From assembly GCA_022577435.1 (NCBI GenBank), contig JAKOON010000014.1, positions 1,745,847 to 1,809,846 of the forward strand: 64,000 nucleotides of DNA, given 5' to 3'. This document shows, in pieces, positions 50,515 through 63,599 of this stretch; the first letter of the stretch is position 1, and each line of letters opens with the position of its first letter. Position numbers and translations under genes: made by a program. Below the pieces are notes generated by a model. It ran no database searches. It worked only from the letters and a program-made list of their open reading frames with translations, and had not been told where the DNA came from. Source of the DNA: Embiotoca jacksoni. Its lineage: Eukaryota > Chordata > Actinopteri > Embiotocidae.

Positions 50515-51609
50515 TTCTGCATTTGGCAAAATATATTTCCAAGTTGTAATTTTCATCATTATTCAGTTTCAGATTCTACAAAACACTGCGAATGTGCAAA
50601 AGAGCTCTTCAGACATGAATATTCTGCTACTGCTGGACAAATGAATAAATTGAAAGTAAAAAATGCTTCATCATAGCCCCAAAACGAATAGTTATTATTC
50701 AAATGATGGAGAATTACTGAGTTCATGTAGTTTTGGCCATCTTTTCAATTAGTAATAACAGCATTGTAATGGTACTCTGAGCTTGTTAAATCATCTTAAT
50801 AGAGATTTAGTGGGTCAAGAGGTTTTGTGAGCTGCTGCTTTTAGATTTATGCACAAATACAAGCTTACATCTGGCTGTTTGCAGGTTTACAACCTGTTTG
50901 ATCAACTCATGTTAATGTTAATAATGTTCAATGAGTGTCAAAACTACATGAAGACCCACATTATAATAAACTTAAATTGTCCTTTAAATCTTTTGGATAA
51001 CTCTAGTTTAAGATAGATATATATCAAAGATGGAAGTTCATTCTTGATCGTCTACTTTGTGAGCTTTTAATCACGTCACAGTCCATCAAATTCTTTGTCT
51101 GTTGATGTTATTGATCATATATGTGCTGCTAGTCATGACTCTTTACGACCACCTTCATCTTTCATGACACATATAATAATTTCAGAAGTATGTTTCTGAG
51201 AAAATCTCAACCTAAAAAGACTTTTACAGTAAAATTTTAAAAAAAAAATTTAAAAAGGAAAATTTCTGTCATTGATAGTCTGCAGTAAGAAATGAAAATA
51301 TAAAAAAATCCACTCACTCTACAGTATGTTGGCGAGTTCTTTGAGTCCCCGGTGAGCAGGACTTGCGCTACGATGTGTGGGCTTCACCTGATAAAGCCAA
51401 CCGCACGTCTGCAGTGCCAATATTTTCAGGTTGAAACAACCCACTTACAGTTTCTGCCAGATGTCCTCTGCTTTCAACCATCAGGGGCATTCCATTATTA
51501 CTATGTATATAGATTGAAGGCAGCAGACTCATATGGCCATAATACGCTCCGCCAGTTGATTTCATTTACCCACAGATCAGAGACCTGCTGCCAAATGAAT
51601 CTATCAGAC

Positions 51610-51633
51610 TTTTTTTTTTTTTTTTTTTTTTTT
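51610..51633 (+). repeat. poly-T tract (T24)
   Basis: Homopolymer with no recognisable retroelement body beside it. Confidence 0.9.
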
Positions 51634-53543
51634 CGCAATTTCCTATTGAAGGGCTAGAATAGAGAACTTTCAAAAAAAAATCTGTTAGTCCCAACACATG
51701 GCTCTTAAACTCTGAAGTGCTTGGCAGGGTTTATAAAGTGACATCAGGAAATGACTACATTTCTGTTTTCTCTACTAAATAAACTTCTTAATGGCTGTAT
51801 ACTGCTAGAACTAAATATGATTATTTTCCATTTACAGACACCTGTCATTTCTTTATACCAAAGCCCCTTTCAGTCAGCATTTGTTCTGCTTTAGCATCCT
51901 CAGTCTCTTTCACCATGTGCTTTGCTTTTTCAGATGCTTTTTTTTCATGCCGTTTTCTATGTCCGTGTAGACGTAGAAAGACCGAGTTTCCTTGGAAATG
52001 CTGCACACACTCCTCAGGGGCAGCGGTGTGTGATGTTTCTCCTCTTTCTCAGGGCCACGGTGGTCCTTTTGAGAAACCCAAGCCAGCTGTGTTTGCAGAG
52101 ATTCAACATTCACCCTCTCACTTCTTTCTCCCATCAACACACGACGCCCAGTCATTTCCTTATTCACGACAGAACTGAATGAACGACTGTACTTAATCCA
52201 GGAATGAAAAAAATAGATAATAAATGTGAAAATAAAACAATCGGGAGGCAGGCTAGCTTCACTTTTAATTGACGAACGAGCATAAACGGTGCGAGCAACG
52301 AATTCGTTTAACCTACACTATAAACAGGACAGCAACAAAGGCACACGGAGGGAAGAGAAACAAATATTCATTCCATTTGTCAGGGTCTTAAATTACGTAA
52401 ACACCATCTGCCGGAGTGACTTCAGAGTTTTTATGAATTTAGATGTGCCTCCGCCTCCAATTCTCCCAAACAACACATCCTTGCAGCATGCCAGATACTA
52501 ATGTGTGATATTGTTCCCACTTTAAGTCCTCGTCCGTTTCAGAATCGGAGCCAGTCAACTATAGCTGATTCGATTAAGGTCAACAGCAACACAATAAGCG
52601 CAAAGAGAGCGCCGATGAGATTATAGCGCTCGGCATCATGGTAAAACACCAATCTGGAGCCCAACACATCTTGTTAATGTGAAGGTGTGTTGTCAGGTGG
52701 AGGTGGAGGTATTACTGCACCACAAGAGAGATGAAACTCGTAAAGAAGGGCAGGAGGGAATCTGCTCACTGTACAATATCTGAGAAACAAAGACAGATTT
52801 TAGATTCTCATATTTAACCCTGAGAACCGGATGGACGCAAATTATCTCCAAATTCCCAGCCCTTCTTCTCGGTTGAATTGCGCAGCGAGTATTTATCAGA
52901 GATACATGATATCCTATGAAACTGCAAATTGAGCTTTCCAACAATGTCAGTCCTTCCTCTGTGACGAAGCGTTGCAGAGAAAATCGACTTTCAAGTTGCA
53001 TCAAATTTAATCATCGTTACACTCTGCATGATGCTCTGCACTCATCTCCACACCTGCTACTCTTTATTGAAGGATTCCCAAAGTCCCGATTCTAGAAATC
53101 CCATCTACACAATTATAAAAAGATATCTCTACTGCCAATATCTTACACATGTAAAAACATAAAAATTGCAAAAGACATTTTTTTCCCTTGATATGCAGGC
53201 TAATATAAAAAGTATTATCAAATTAAATAATGAAAGATTTGGATAGCTTAGACTGTCCTGAAACAAACAAGATATAGTATGAATGTTTAGCCCCTATAAT
53301 GACCAAGATATGAGCTTAAAAATGAAGGTAGTGAAAATACCCTGAAAATAGCGCATGGTTCAAAGGGTTAAACTACATCACAGCACATAAAGTATGTTCA
53401 AATTTAGTTTTATTATTGTATTATTACTAAAGTACATTCAATATATTTTTGTTTTAACATTTTTTTGCTTGTTTGTACTGATTTTGATGGCATTGTCTTC
53501 TGGATTTATTGTATTGTAGAAAATCTGATGGGATTTCTTCCCT

Positions 53544-53589
53544 GTGATAAGTAAACTATCTTAACAACTTAAGATAGTTTACTTATCAC
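53544..53589. repeat. perfect 21-base inverted repeat with 4-base loop
   Basis: The left arm, 53544-53564 (gtgataagtaaactatc then ttaa), is the exact reverse complement of the right arm, 53569-53589. The loop is caac. The arms end sharply: flanking bases do not pair. This fits a recent snap-back or template-switch event, or the core of a tiny palindromic element. Confidence 0.93.
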
Positions 53590-54398
53590 TTAAAAAAAAA
53601 ATCAATTTAAAAGCCATGAGTAACAATCATCAGAATATGTTACTGGAGTAACTCCGACTTGAAAAAAAGCTTTCTCGCATTTCCTGTTTTTCCACCAACA
53701 TTCGGCGGTTCTTACAGATAAATCTATTGTTGGAGAGAAAGAGAGATACCACTCCATCAACAGAGCTCCGCGGGGGGGCGCGGCAAATTTCTGGGAAATG
53801 TAGGAAATCACAAACTAAAGCCCGAGTAGAGGAGGCAGGTCAGTGGATCCAACAAAAAAGTAATCTAACAGCCAGCGGGGACACCCAGCAGCCGGTTTTC
53901 ACAACCACAGGGTTCCACCTAATGCATTTCTGCCAATATAATTATGATTGGCATGCAGTTATCTCTGCATGTTGAGCCGGATTTCATGTCACAGTGAGTC
54001 GCCAAAGGTCTCGTGGGAAGCATGGCACCTAAGTCAGGGAGCTGTGTCCGCATCATGACCGTGAATGTCAGCGAGGGCACCGCCGGCGTCTCAGCTGACC
54101 TGAAGTTAGAGACGCTGGAAGAGGAATCGGCTGCTCAGAAATGGACAGGCAATCACTCTGCGGCAGACGTATTGAGTGGTCCCACATGGCTGCCACCCAC
54201 AGTGTAATGAGGGTTAGCAGGCCACTGCTGACTGAAGCTTGCAGGGACCCACTCGCCCTTCATTTTACTTTTTGATGCCAAATGAACACAAGTGCAGAAC
54301 TGTTTTTAAGTGATGCCAGACGTGTAACAAAAGAAGGCCATTATCTTCCTCCTGAAGCAGCACCGTTTAACTTCATGGCGAGATCATGAGACCGGATC

Positions 54399-54858
54399 AT
54401 AGACTGTACAGCAGTTGTACATATTGTTCAAAGCTTCAGCGAGCTACTCAGAAACGGCAGGTTGTGGACCTCTGGCTTAGATCCAAGCGGCAACCAACAG
54501 TGACGACACCCGTATGTTTGTGAACGTTGTGAAGCCTCCAGTTCAGATTCTGTCCGTCACCATCTTGTTAGTTCGGAGCGTTTGGAGCAGGAAGTGACCA
54601 TATTTGGACGAGCTGAGCAGATGATCTGACTGATCTGATTGGAAACCTGACGATACTACGTCCCGCCCACCGATAGCTGTAACCTGACTGCACTACAGGC
54701 CTGTCAATCAAACACCCCCCCCCCCCCCACTCCCCCCAAAAAAAGGTCTTTTTGAAGCTTATTTCCTAATTAGTCTATGGAGCCAGAGGCTTTTGGTGGT
54801 ATTTACTCGGGGGGGTATTGCTGGAAGCTCCGCCCACTTTTATATACAGTCTGTGGCT
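54399..54858 (-). mobile_element. MITE-like repeat, copy B
   Basis: Reverse-complement match to copy A. The right end, ttatatacagtctgtgg, and the left end, catagactgtac, form short inverted ends. The interior shares accatatttggacgagctgag, the tgacaggcctgt palindrome and gcttatttcctaattagtc. It contains a C-rich run at about 54713-54728. Confidence 0.68.
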
Positions 54859-55763
54859 GGAACATTAGGCTTCTGTTTGCTGTCTACAACACTCATGTGT
54901 CACTGCATGTGTCGACACAAACCGAAGCGCATTTTTATGCTTCCAGTGTATTTTTCTCCATTTTACGCTCCTAACTGCAGTCATTGTGTTTTGAGCTCTG
55001 AGGAGCAGCAGACCTCCGCTTTACACTGCGCCTGAACACCTTCTGTGCAGACAAACACACACTGAGCAGCTGTTTCTGCTCACGCTGCGCTCTCTGTGTA
55101 GACACACAGTTTGACGTTGGACACTGAATGACTGTCGTCGGGTAGATTAGGTTGATGGACTGTGGAAACACCTGCGACAACGATGGAAACCATTTCTATC
55201 CCTGACAAAGTTTCATATGCTTGTTGTTTTCTTTTTTTTTTGCAAATGTCTCAGCCTGTTATTTATAAAGAACATGAAACTGCTGCTCTGAAGGAAACGG
55301 GTATCCTTATAAAAAAAAATTTTTTTAAAAACACTTCTAAAAGAAAGATTTGGTCCAACTGGAGCAAGAAAAACACACATAAAACATGTCATGTTAAAGT
55401 AGGACATTACTGTGCCGCCTGCTTCTTTGGCCTCTCTCTCCGCAGAGACACCAGAAAGAGGCTGTAAGCCATCAAGACAGAGGCAGATGTTTGTGTAAAG
55501 GAGACCGTGGTGCTCGGCTCCAATGTGCAGGGAACAAAGGGCCAGTGCTGCACCTCAGCTCTGCTGCTGCCGCGAGCTCGGGACACGAGGAGGGATTTCA
55601 CACGGGGAGACTATATCGAGTCCATCGAAGAATTACTGAAGCCTCCGAGGATCCGGCTCTCTCCGAGGTCCTCGAGCAGTAGAGATGTGTCAGTGCTAAA
55701 TAAAGCCACAGGCCGGTCTTTAGACAAACACTTCTGCAGACTTTATTCTACTCTATTGGGGGA

Positions 55764-55787
55764 TTTTTTTTTTTTTTTTTTTTTTTT
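55764..55787 (+). repeat. poly-T tract (T24)
   Basis: Homopolymer ending an otherwise unremarkable stretch. Confidence 0.9.
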
Positions 55788-56227
55788 ATCTTAAGCTTCC
55801 TTCTGTGTTGAAAGTAATATTAACAACTGTGGTAACACACGGCTGTCTCATTCTGTACCACAAGGATAATCAAGGCTCAACAGAGTGACGTTTCTTTCCA
55901 CAGTAATTAGGAGATATAAAAAGAAATACGTGCTGCATATCAATTTGCCCGCTCTGGCTCTGATAACAAACAGGAAGCGGGTTCACCAGCTATCAATAAT
56001 GTGTGATATTTACAGTTGCATATTAATTGCGGTGACATTCTTTGCAACACAGCTGATAATCGACTGTTTAGTGCACGGCTGCAGCCGCCAGCAGCAAAGG
56101 GCAGTTTTCTGTGGGTGATGACAGTTAAACAGTCACTGTGCACGTGTTATAATCACGCTGCAATCCCTGTGTTTATCTCTGTTAATACATGTTTATAATT
56201 ACCACTGGATTGTAATATAACGATCTA

Positions 56228-56410
56228 AAGACAGACTGGATAATAAAAGTGTTCGTAGCTTCCAGCTCTGAAAAATGAGACCGATGCAGAAGCTGCAATA
56301 CCACCGAGTGCCACTAGAGGTCGGCTCCATAGACTCCCATTCAACTTCTCTCGTGAAATTCTAAGTTATCTCGATGTTGTCGAACAAACAAGATGGCGAC
56401 ACTGTCGGTC
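56228..56410 (+). mobile_element. MITE-like repeat, copy C (internally deleted)
   Basis: It starts gacagactggataataaaa, matches copy A through ccgagtgccactagaggtcg and actcccattcaactt, and then jumps to aagatggcgacac, which corresponds to the distal part of copy B. It is inverted relative to copy B, 1.4 kb away. Confidence 0.65.
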
Positions 56411-57084
56411 GGTTCCGTCTGATGTGCTACACACATAAAATCTTCATGTAAAAGACACATTTGAGGGAAACGACTTCATGAAAGACTCACTGTGAATGTT
56501 CTGGATGAAAGAGGAGTGAAGGTCGTCCCTGCTTGTGTTACACTGGAGTGTGTCGCTCTGCATCGTAGCTCCAGCGGGTCTGGCTGTGATTTATACCATT
56601 TTTGGATCCACCTCATAAAAGCCACCCGATCAGTGCAGCCTGTTGTCAGTTGCCTGGTGATGAACCTCAAATGGAGAGTTACAAATGTGGTTGGATTAGG
56701 AACCTGCATAATGAACCTATAAACCATTTAAAATCTGTGAATGCACCGGAGACGACGCAAAATCCTCCACAAATAACTCTTTCTACCAATATTTGCGCAG
56801 CTTCTGATCAGATCATGTTGCCGTGGCGCGAATAGAAATGTCAGCGGACAATATTGCTCAGTATCAAAATCCACATCGAATTGAAGATAAATTCCTGTCA
56901 GCTTTTACCCGTTCTCTTGACCAGCTGTGCGAAGCAGTCGTGCTGGCACGGCAGATGCTGTGCAACGGGGCAGATGTGACGCGTAACTATGGCGACAACA
57001 GAAGTTGCAGGCAGAGTGGGTAAAATCTTCAAACCGAGAGCTTGTCAGTTCGTCTCACGGCATCTGAAACCTACAGACGGCAGA

Positions 57085-57130
57085 AACAAGTGGGAGGGGG
57101 AGGGGGAGGGAGGAGGGGGGAGGGGGGTTG
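57085..57130 (+). repeat. G-rich purine tract
   Basis: Repeated GGGGGA/GGGAGG runs on the sense strand form a possible quadruplex. Confidence 0.75.
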
Positions 57131-57197
57131 GTGCAGCTGACAATTTGTGTAACATTTATAAAAGAATGCAATCTGACAATCATGTCCGTTGTTCTTT

Positions 57198-57440
57198 GAC
57201 ATGCAGTGTTTCACATATAAAGGAACATTTAAAAATATAGAAAAGAAATAAAGTGCATAAATTTAAACACAAATGGAGTTCGAATATAAAATGGAGCGAA
57301 ATGCGTTTTAGTTTAGAGATGTTCAGGAGCAGCTGCTTAAATGCTTTCAAAGTAAAGCGATATGTTTTGAGCTTTGTCTTTAGAAAATGCGAGTTCACGT
57401 GTCAGAAAAGTCTTTCAAATTCAAGCGAACGTGTCATCAC
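57198..57440 (-). repeat. L2-type LINE 3' region fragment
   Basis: It is similar to 1930-2130 (atgcagtgtttcacat, atagaaaagaaataa, tgcataaa). Its later part resembles the 3' region of the LINE at 48121-48500 (motif around gttttgagctttgtcttta versus gttttaagaagtgattta). Confidence 0.55.
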
Positions 57441-57734
57441 AGCGTGTTGGTGAATATCTCCCCCATCCAGAGTCTTTTCTCCGACAATGACTTTGATTAA
57501 ACTTCACTTGACTCGCCGCCATACAAAACAGTCCTTTTGTGATTAGTTGCTAAAATGTTGTCCAACAGTTGCAGCGGCACAATTCTTTCCTCTTGATAGT
57601 TTTTTTATTTGTTTTATTTCTTCACACCGAAGCTGCCAGCAGCACGTGATAACAGTCTCTCTTTCGTATCTCCTCCAGCAGTAGCCGCGCTTCCCTTCCC
57701 AGCCACACGTCCAGTGTGTGCGGTGGAAAGTGTA

Positions 57735-57847
<113 letters not shown>

Positions 57848-58095
57848 GCTTGTGTTTATCTCTGCGCTGCCTTTGGCTCCCTTTGATTTCCCTTAAGTCG
57901 TATGTCTTTTGTCATGTTCTGGTCTTCTGAATGCTTGCTTATGGGTGTCATTTGTTTTCTCCTTCCCCTCGCCCCCCCTTGCCCCCGCTCCCCCTCCCCC
58001 CCCGCCTCCTCCCCCATTTCTTCTTTATTTGCATGCTGTTCCTCCTGTTCCACACCTCCCTCCACCACCGCCATGTCCTCTCCCTGTGTGCTCAG

Positions 58096-58128
58096 ACACT
58101 GCGCCCAGCACTGAACCTGCAGCTCATG
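58096..58128 (+). CDS. cadm1: cadm1 small stalk exon (33 bases), probable alternative exon
   Basis: With the G of a preceding phase-1 exon it reads DTAPSTEPAAH and then the first base of Gly. This closely matches the optional mammalian CADM1 exon DTTATTEPAVHG in sequence, length (33 bases) and phase. The acceptor is gtgtgctcag, ending at 58095, after a long pyrimidine-rich stretch (about 57955-58080). The donor at CATG|gttggt is weak. A second candidate donor, TTG|gtatct at 58132, would add four bases and break the frame, so I prefer the first. The exon could splice to either the Ig3 exon (35185) or the Thr-rich stalk exon (45867), because all ends are phase 1. Confidence 0.82.
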
Positions 58129-58378
58129 GTTGGTATCTCTACTTTTCTCTCTTTATTTTTTTTAATTTAAGTTAATTTTTTTAAACTTGTGTGTTTATCT
58201 CTGCAGCATGCCTTCTTATTGTGTCGGCCTGGAAACGCTAGCTGTGTGCCCGGTGTCACTTATTTATTGATCAAACTGATCTGTAAGAGTAAAACCTAAT
58301 TTTATTTCTGCTGCTTTTATTCTGTCAGAAATCTGTTTATTTCACTGTGATTGCATGGAGCCGGTTATATCTTGAACG

Positions 58379-58385
<7 letters not shown>

Positions 58386-58412
<27 letters not shown>
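58386..58412 (+). repeat. poly-A tract (A27)
   Basis: Homopolymer without an identifiable retrocopy upstream. Confidence 0.9.
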
Positions 58413-58609
58413 CTCATTCCTCTCACTGCAGAGTGGTTTCACCAACTAACCAATTACAGAGTTCCCCTGAAGGTGCCACGGAGGAATATAACCTACTCTG
58501 AGGCCACGGCTGATTGTATCAGCAGCATGAGATGGTTTTTATTTTTGTGTGGAGGCAAAAAATAGACCTCATTTACTTGTTTTCATTTACTCGAATGAAG
58601 ACGATAGAC

Positions 58610-58990
58610 ATCATTTTCTAATTTTGGCCTAATTTGCATCCCTTTTTCATTATTTTGCAGGGCTGCGGTTTCATAATTTGTGTGAACAAATTCATGACAA
58701 GCTCTCCGTGATGCATGTGCTCACTTTGCTCCATCAGATCATTTTAAAGTGACTTCACTCACTCGTCATAATGACCAAATTAGTGGGCTGCAGCGCACAA
58801 ATGAGCAACGGGCCCTTAATAACCCCCCTGTTTGGGGTAATTTAGTTGCGTAATTTTATTTAGGTGTATGCATTTCACAGGTCGGTGAGAGGAACACTGA
58901 TGAAATTACCACAAACCAAGAGACACACAGAGATGCTCACTTTGCCCGGCGGATGATGTCGTCCTGCCTACTATAAATAGTTTTATTTAC
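58610..58990. promoter_or_regulatory. candidate conserved intronic element
   Basis: This repeat-free block has homeodomain- and octamer-like motifs (cctaatttgcatcc, ggtaatttag, accaaattagtggg) and balanced composition, lying 0.5 kb after the small stalk exon. It was judged by appearance only. Confidence 0.28.
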
Positions 58991-59299
58991 ACAATTTCTT
59001 TGCGTTTGTTTCTTTGAGTTTCTTCACATTGGACAGTCAGATTTAAAAACTAGGGCCAGATGGACTCAGGGCTCGTTGTGAAGTCAAACTTTTTTCTCTT
59101 TTCGTGCATCTTGAATTATCTTTTTTCTTTTTTTTTTTTAATTTATCACATATGGCCTGATCATAATCTAATAAATAGAATAGAATAGAGAAAATAAGAC
59201 CTGGAATTTTTTTTATTTTGTTAATATTTAAGTTTTGAGCATAAAATCCCTTCAACGGCTTCAGTTCGGTCCCATTTAAGGTTTAAAAAAAGTAATAAC

Positions 59300-59480
59300 A
59301 TTTGAGTAATAATACATTTTATTTATATAGCGCTTTTAAAGAGGCTTTACAGGTTAAAATGATCAAAACAACATAATAAAATTATTAAGCACACAACTCT
59401 AGTCGCATATTAAAAGCAGCTAATGAGAGTAATAAACTAATGAACAAATAAGATAATTTTATAATATTATAGTGGATAAA
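59300..59480 (-). repeat. L2-type LINE 3' tail fragment
   Basis: It contains attttatttatatagcgctt followed by a ggctttacagg segment, the same signature as at 48135-48185 and 1870-1920. Confidence 0.6.
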
Positions 59481-61042
59481 ATAAAAAGAACTTTGGCCGC
59501 TTTTTCCAGCCTGTCACCAGTTTGACTGTGATTCTCATATATCATTTTGATTTGTTTAAAAGGAGAAGAAAAAAAAAAAGTCTTTCCTTCTCGTAAAATA
59601 TTTGAAAAGGGCAGAGGAACATGGGCTGAAGGCAGATGAATGGATTTCCACTGTGGAGTGATGGAGACGGGGTTTCATTAATATGCATACATACCGAATG
59701 AACATTTGCGGCGGGTTCAGGTGTTGTATCGAATATTTAAATATAATTAACTTATTCTATAATTTATTCCATCTTATGCTGATGTGAAAGCTGCTTTTCC
59801 CTGGGAAAAAAAATCAGGCAACTGTTATTTGTAGCAGCTGACAAAGCACAAACTGAAATGCAACAATCAGCCGCAACAAACACACACAAGCAGCTTTCCA
59901 ACATTTTGAAACATTTATAACCTCAAATTCAGTTTTCTACCTCTAATTAAACTTGCTCATTTTGAAAGCTTAACCTGGTTTTTCTTTTTTCTTTTTTTTA
60001 AAGCAGCTGCTTTTTTGGAGCAGGACATTGTGAATTACAATAAGAGCAATCAAGGTCAGCATTTAAATGCAAAGTATTTGTCCTGTTTATATTAGTCTTT
60101 TTGCATTTTAATGCTCCAGAGGAGAACCAAACTCTTTTTGTCTCTTTTACTAAATCGCACATTAAATCCTTTAAAATATGCTGTTTTGAAAAATTCAACC
60201 TTTGACCCGTTTCATTTTTAAAGATTTCAAACCAATTTAAAACCAATTCCCCTTTTTAACATCTCCCCGTAGCGCTCGTGATAACTGAAGGTTATTTCAG
60301 TTGTAAAAAAAAAAAGGCAGGAGAGTCGGAGATGTCAATCATACACAGTCTCCCTGCACACCTACACAGCCCAGATGAGAGGTCCTATCAGCCCGTCACC
60401 CATGTGGGTGTCCGGCATGAATCCTCAACACAGACAGAGGCTCAGTAAATAGTGAATCACTCTGTTCTGACGGCGATTTCATGGCTCGATTCAATAGGAA
60501 ATTGACTCATCAGAGCGAGTGCAGTGAATGGCAATGTGATGATGACAACATCAACAAGGTACATCCCGAGGGTCAGAGAGGAGGTAGAAAGTTAAGGAAG
60601 GAAATAGCTGCTGTGAAAATACTTGTATTGCTTCTTAATTTACGTACGAAGGAACACCGAGGCCCGATGCCGGCTGCAAATAACGCTAATAACACATGAT
60701 TAAAGCTGGTTAATTCAGTCATGTTTAAAAAGAAATGTAATCGTCATTTAAAGAAAAAAAAATTCAATAGTTCACACGACGATCGTTTTCTCTTGTTTTT
60801 TTAACGGTGCCTGGTCGTAGTGCGCCACTACCTCCAGAAGGTGGCAGTAATGCACCTAAAAGCTGAAGCTAAAGATTGTTGACATTTGTTGAGCCTGAAT
60901 TTACAGCGTCAGTTAATATCGAATCGTATTTTTGCTTGAAATGCCCGTCCCTCATTCACAATATAAAATATTATTCACTGCTTTTAACTCTGGGGCTTGA
61001 GAGGTACAACTGGTCTCCCACGCATCACCGTGCTGACAGTTT

Positions 61043-61045
<3 letters not shown>

Positions 61046-61093
<48 letters not shown>
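61046..61093 (+). repeat. (TG)24 microsatellite
   Basis: Uninterrupted dinucleotide run. Confidence 0.96.
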
Positions 61094-61097
<4 letters not shown>

Positions 61098-63158
61098 GGT
61101 GATTTAGAAGCAAATTGTCCAGCACTTTTTTATAAAAGCTCTATTTAAATGCAGCTTTTTGCCCAAATAACACATTGTTAACGTTAGCTGTAGCTGTAGT
61201 CAGGGGAACACCTGCTCCCGTCCATAAATATGTTCACATGCAAACCGAACAGCAGGTTACTGTAAGAATAACAGGGAATTACACAACATACATGTCCTGC
61301 AGTGTGCCGTTCAGGATGCAGGTGAAATAAAATGTTTGACACATGAAATGAGTCTCACCAATAGGCCGAGTGATATGTTCCTTTACGAGCACGAACGCAG
61401 GTATTAAGTATCAAGCTTGAAAGCGACGGGAGGCCGATGTCATTTTCTGTTCTCTGCATGAATCACGGAGGTCGGCGCACAGCACATTTTAAAACGAGTG
61501 CACGGACATGTGATATGTGCAGCGCTTCAGACAGACACCTGTGCTTTAATGTGGTAGTCTAACAACAAAGCAAAAAAGATCAATCTAGCACAACTTTTTC
61601 AGTTTAATTGAACTGTTTCTCATCTGATAAGCCTTCGAAGTGTCTCGACTGCACCTCACACAGCACGCTCCCAATTTCCAAGTTAGCCGAAACCCTCGTC
61701 CACCGGGCTGCAACTTGTGAGTTGAATCGATTCAGAAAGCTATTTAGTTCCCTTCAAGTGCCACGTAGAATTGGAATGAATAATTTGGGTGTCAACACAG
61801 TAATCTCCGGTAACCTGACCAAGTTCAAAAATGCTAATTCCTGTCTGTATTTCCAGACCCAGCGTGTGACACTGAGTCAAAGCCTGTTAGGGAAGCATCA
61901 GCGCTGACCGCCCGCCTCCCCTATATGCTCTCCGGTGTTGTTGCCATGGCAATGCCCCGCTTTTTTTTCTTCTTTTTTTTCGTGACTAAAAGAGAGAGGA
62001 GGCTGAGACACTATTGAGCTCGAAGGCTCTTCCCGAGATTGTCCATTTCCCTCGAAAATAGGCTAGGCACAGGCGAAGAGAGGTGGAGGGCAGGAGGGAA
62101 CAAATTAAACATGCAGCAGAGAGGAGAAGAAGAGGCTCGGAGATGAGCTGCAGGTGGACTGGAGAAGTGGCGGCTGAAACGTTTTTGTTCCTATAAATTA
62201 AGCTTTAGCTCTGATGCAGAAATGAGAGAGAGAGACACAGAAACCGGAAAAACTGCGACATAATGACTGATTTTATTATGCGTGTGGATAAACTCCACTG
62301 CACTTCTGGCTCTTCTCGAAAGTTGTTGCAACAATGAAGTCGTTTTCACTGGCGAGACCCTCGCTGAACTCGCTCATGTGAAACGAGAGCTTTAGAAAGA
62401 GTTACATAAATGTTGACGAAAGCGATATTGACTCATTTTAAAGGACAGAGACGATCACAATGTCTTTACGAGAGCAAAAACAACAACTCGGGGCTGCAGG
62501 TCTGTTGCTACCATTGAGGACACCATCCTTAAAGAAGTCCCTCCAGGAAATCCTGATCTTGTAATAGCAATAATTAGTGCAAATTCCCAATATTTTCCAG
62601 AAATTGCTTTTTTCACACGATTTTTCCGCAGAAAATGTGGTCAGCAGAAGCTGAGTTTAAACTATCAACGTCTTCTTTTCAAAGAAAACTGACTTTATTA
62701 ACAAAAATAACTCCTCATTTACAATCAGAAAGGCTTTGCTCCTGTTTTCTCATCAACAAATAAAAACAGAAGTGACAGAGTTTCCGGGAAATGTGGTCTA
62801 TTTCTAATTAAATGCTTATTATCAAAGGATGTGATTACATATTACTATATGCTAAAACAATTTTATGCACACTTTAATTTGTAAGAGACTGCACTTTGTT
62901 TTTGTGCATCCAGTATGTCTGTGTTGCATTAACATGAATTAAACAGCAACTCAAGCTCTTATTTTGAAAGGCTGATGTAGTCACAGACGGTCTCTTCTGT
63001 AAAGCTATGGCGCTTTTTTTGTAACTTTTAGCCCCATGGTTCTCTAAGTTCAATAAATGAATAGAAAAGATTAAAATTAAAATATGTCTGTGATGTGCAG
63101 CATGATTATTATCACAGGAAGTGATTACATATTTATTCATTTTTTTCATGTAGTGCTT

Positions 63159-63185
63159 AAAAAAAAAAAAAAAAAAAAAAAAAAA
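63159..63185 (+). repeat. poly-A tract (A27)
   Basis: Homopolymer; no retroelement body recognised. Confidence 0.9.
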
Positions 63186-63599
63186 TTCTTTCCTCAAAAT
63201 CCTACAATTTTACTCAAAGAGTCTGCAAATTACTTCACAATTTTTGAGAAAATTGCCGCAAAATCAAACATTTTTGATTATAACAATCACAAAACAACTG
63301 GAGGGACTGTTAAAGGCACATTCTCTTTCATTTTGGCCTTTTTTACCACACAAATTGAGCTAAAAATGTTATTTCTCTGCCAGAAGAGTGCCCATCAACA
63401 CCCCCACTCAGTAACCAGAGCTTTGCTGTGAGGACTTTTCTGTTTTATCATGTGACGTGGACGAGTTAAAATCAACTCCCTGCAAGTCGTTTCCTTCTAA
63501 AAATGTCCAAAAGTGGTCCACAGTTCAGAGGCAGCATTTCTTGCCATTGGATGTTTGAGCCGCGTTTCTTCCTCCTCATCTCCCTTCCTTCTTCTCCTC

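Noticed and set aside
54013..54207. Small frame starting MGSMAPKSGSCVR
   Set aside because: Short, without domain, splice signals or promoter; consistent with chance.
55507..55794. 95-codon frame reading GDYIESIEELLKPPRIRLSP and onward
   Set aside because: It looks protein-like in places and has a ccgcag upstream, but no family was recognised, the frame runs into a poly-T tract and there is no convincing donor.
58096..58131. Alternative donor TTG|gtatct for the small stalk exon
   Set aside because: It would make a 36-base stretch with a shifted phase relative to the conserved 33-base exon and break the downstream frame. It is kept only as a finding to test.
60481..60562. Possible exon MARFNRKLTHQSECSEWQ and onward, ending before gtacat
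   Set aside because: No match to any CADM1 stalk or cytoplasmic exon and no good acceptor upstream.
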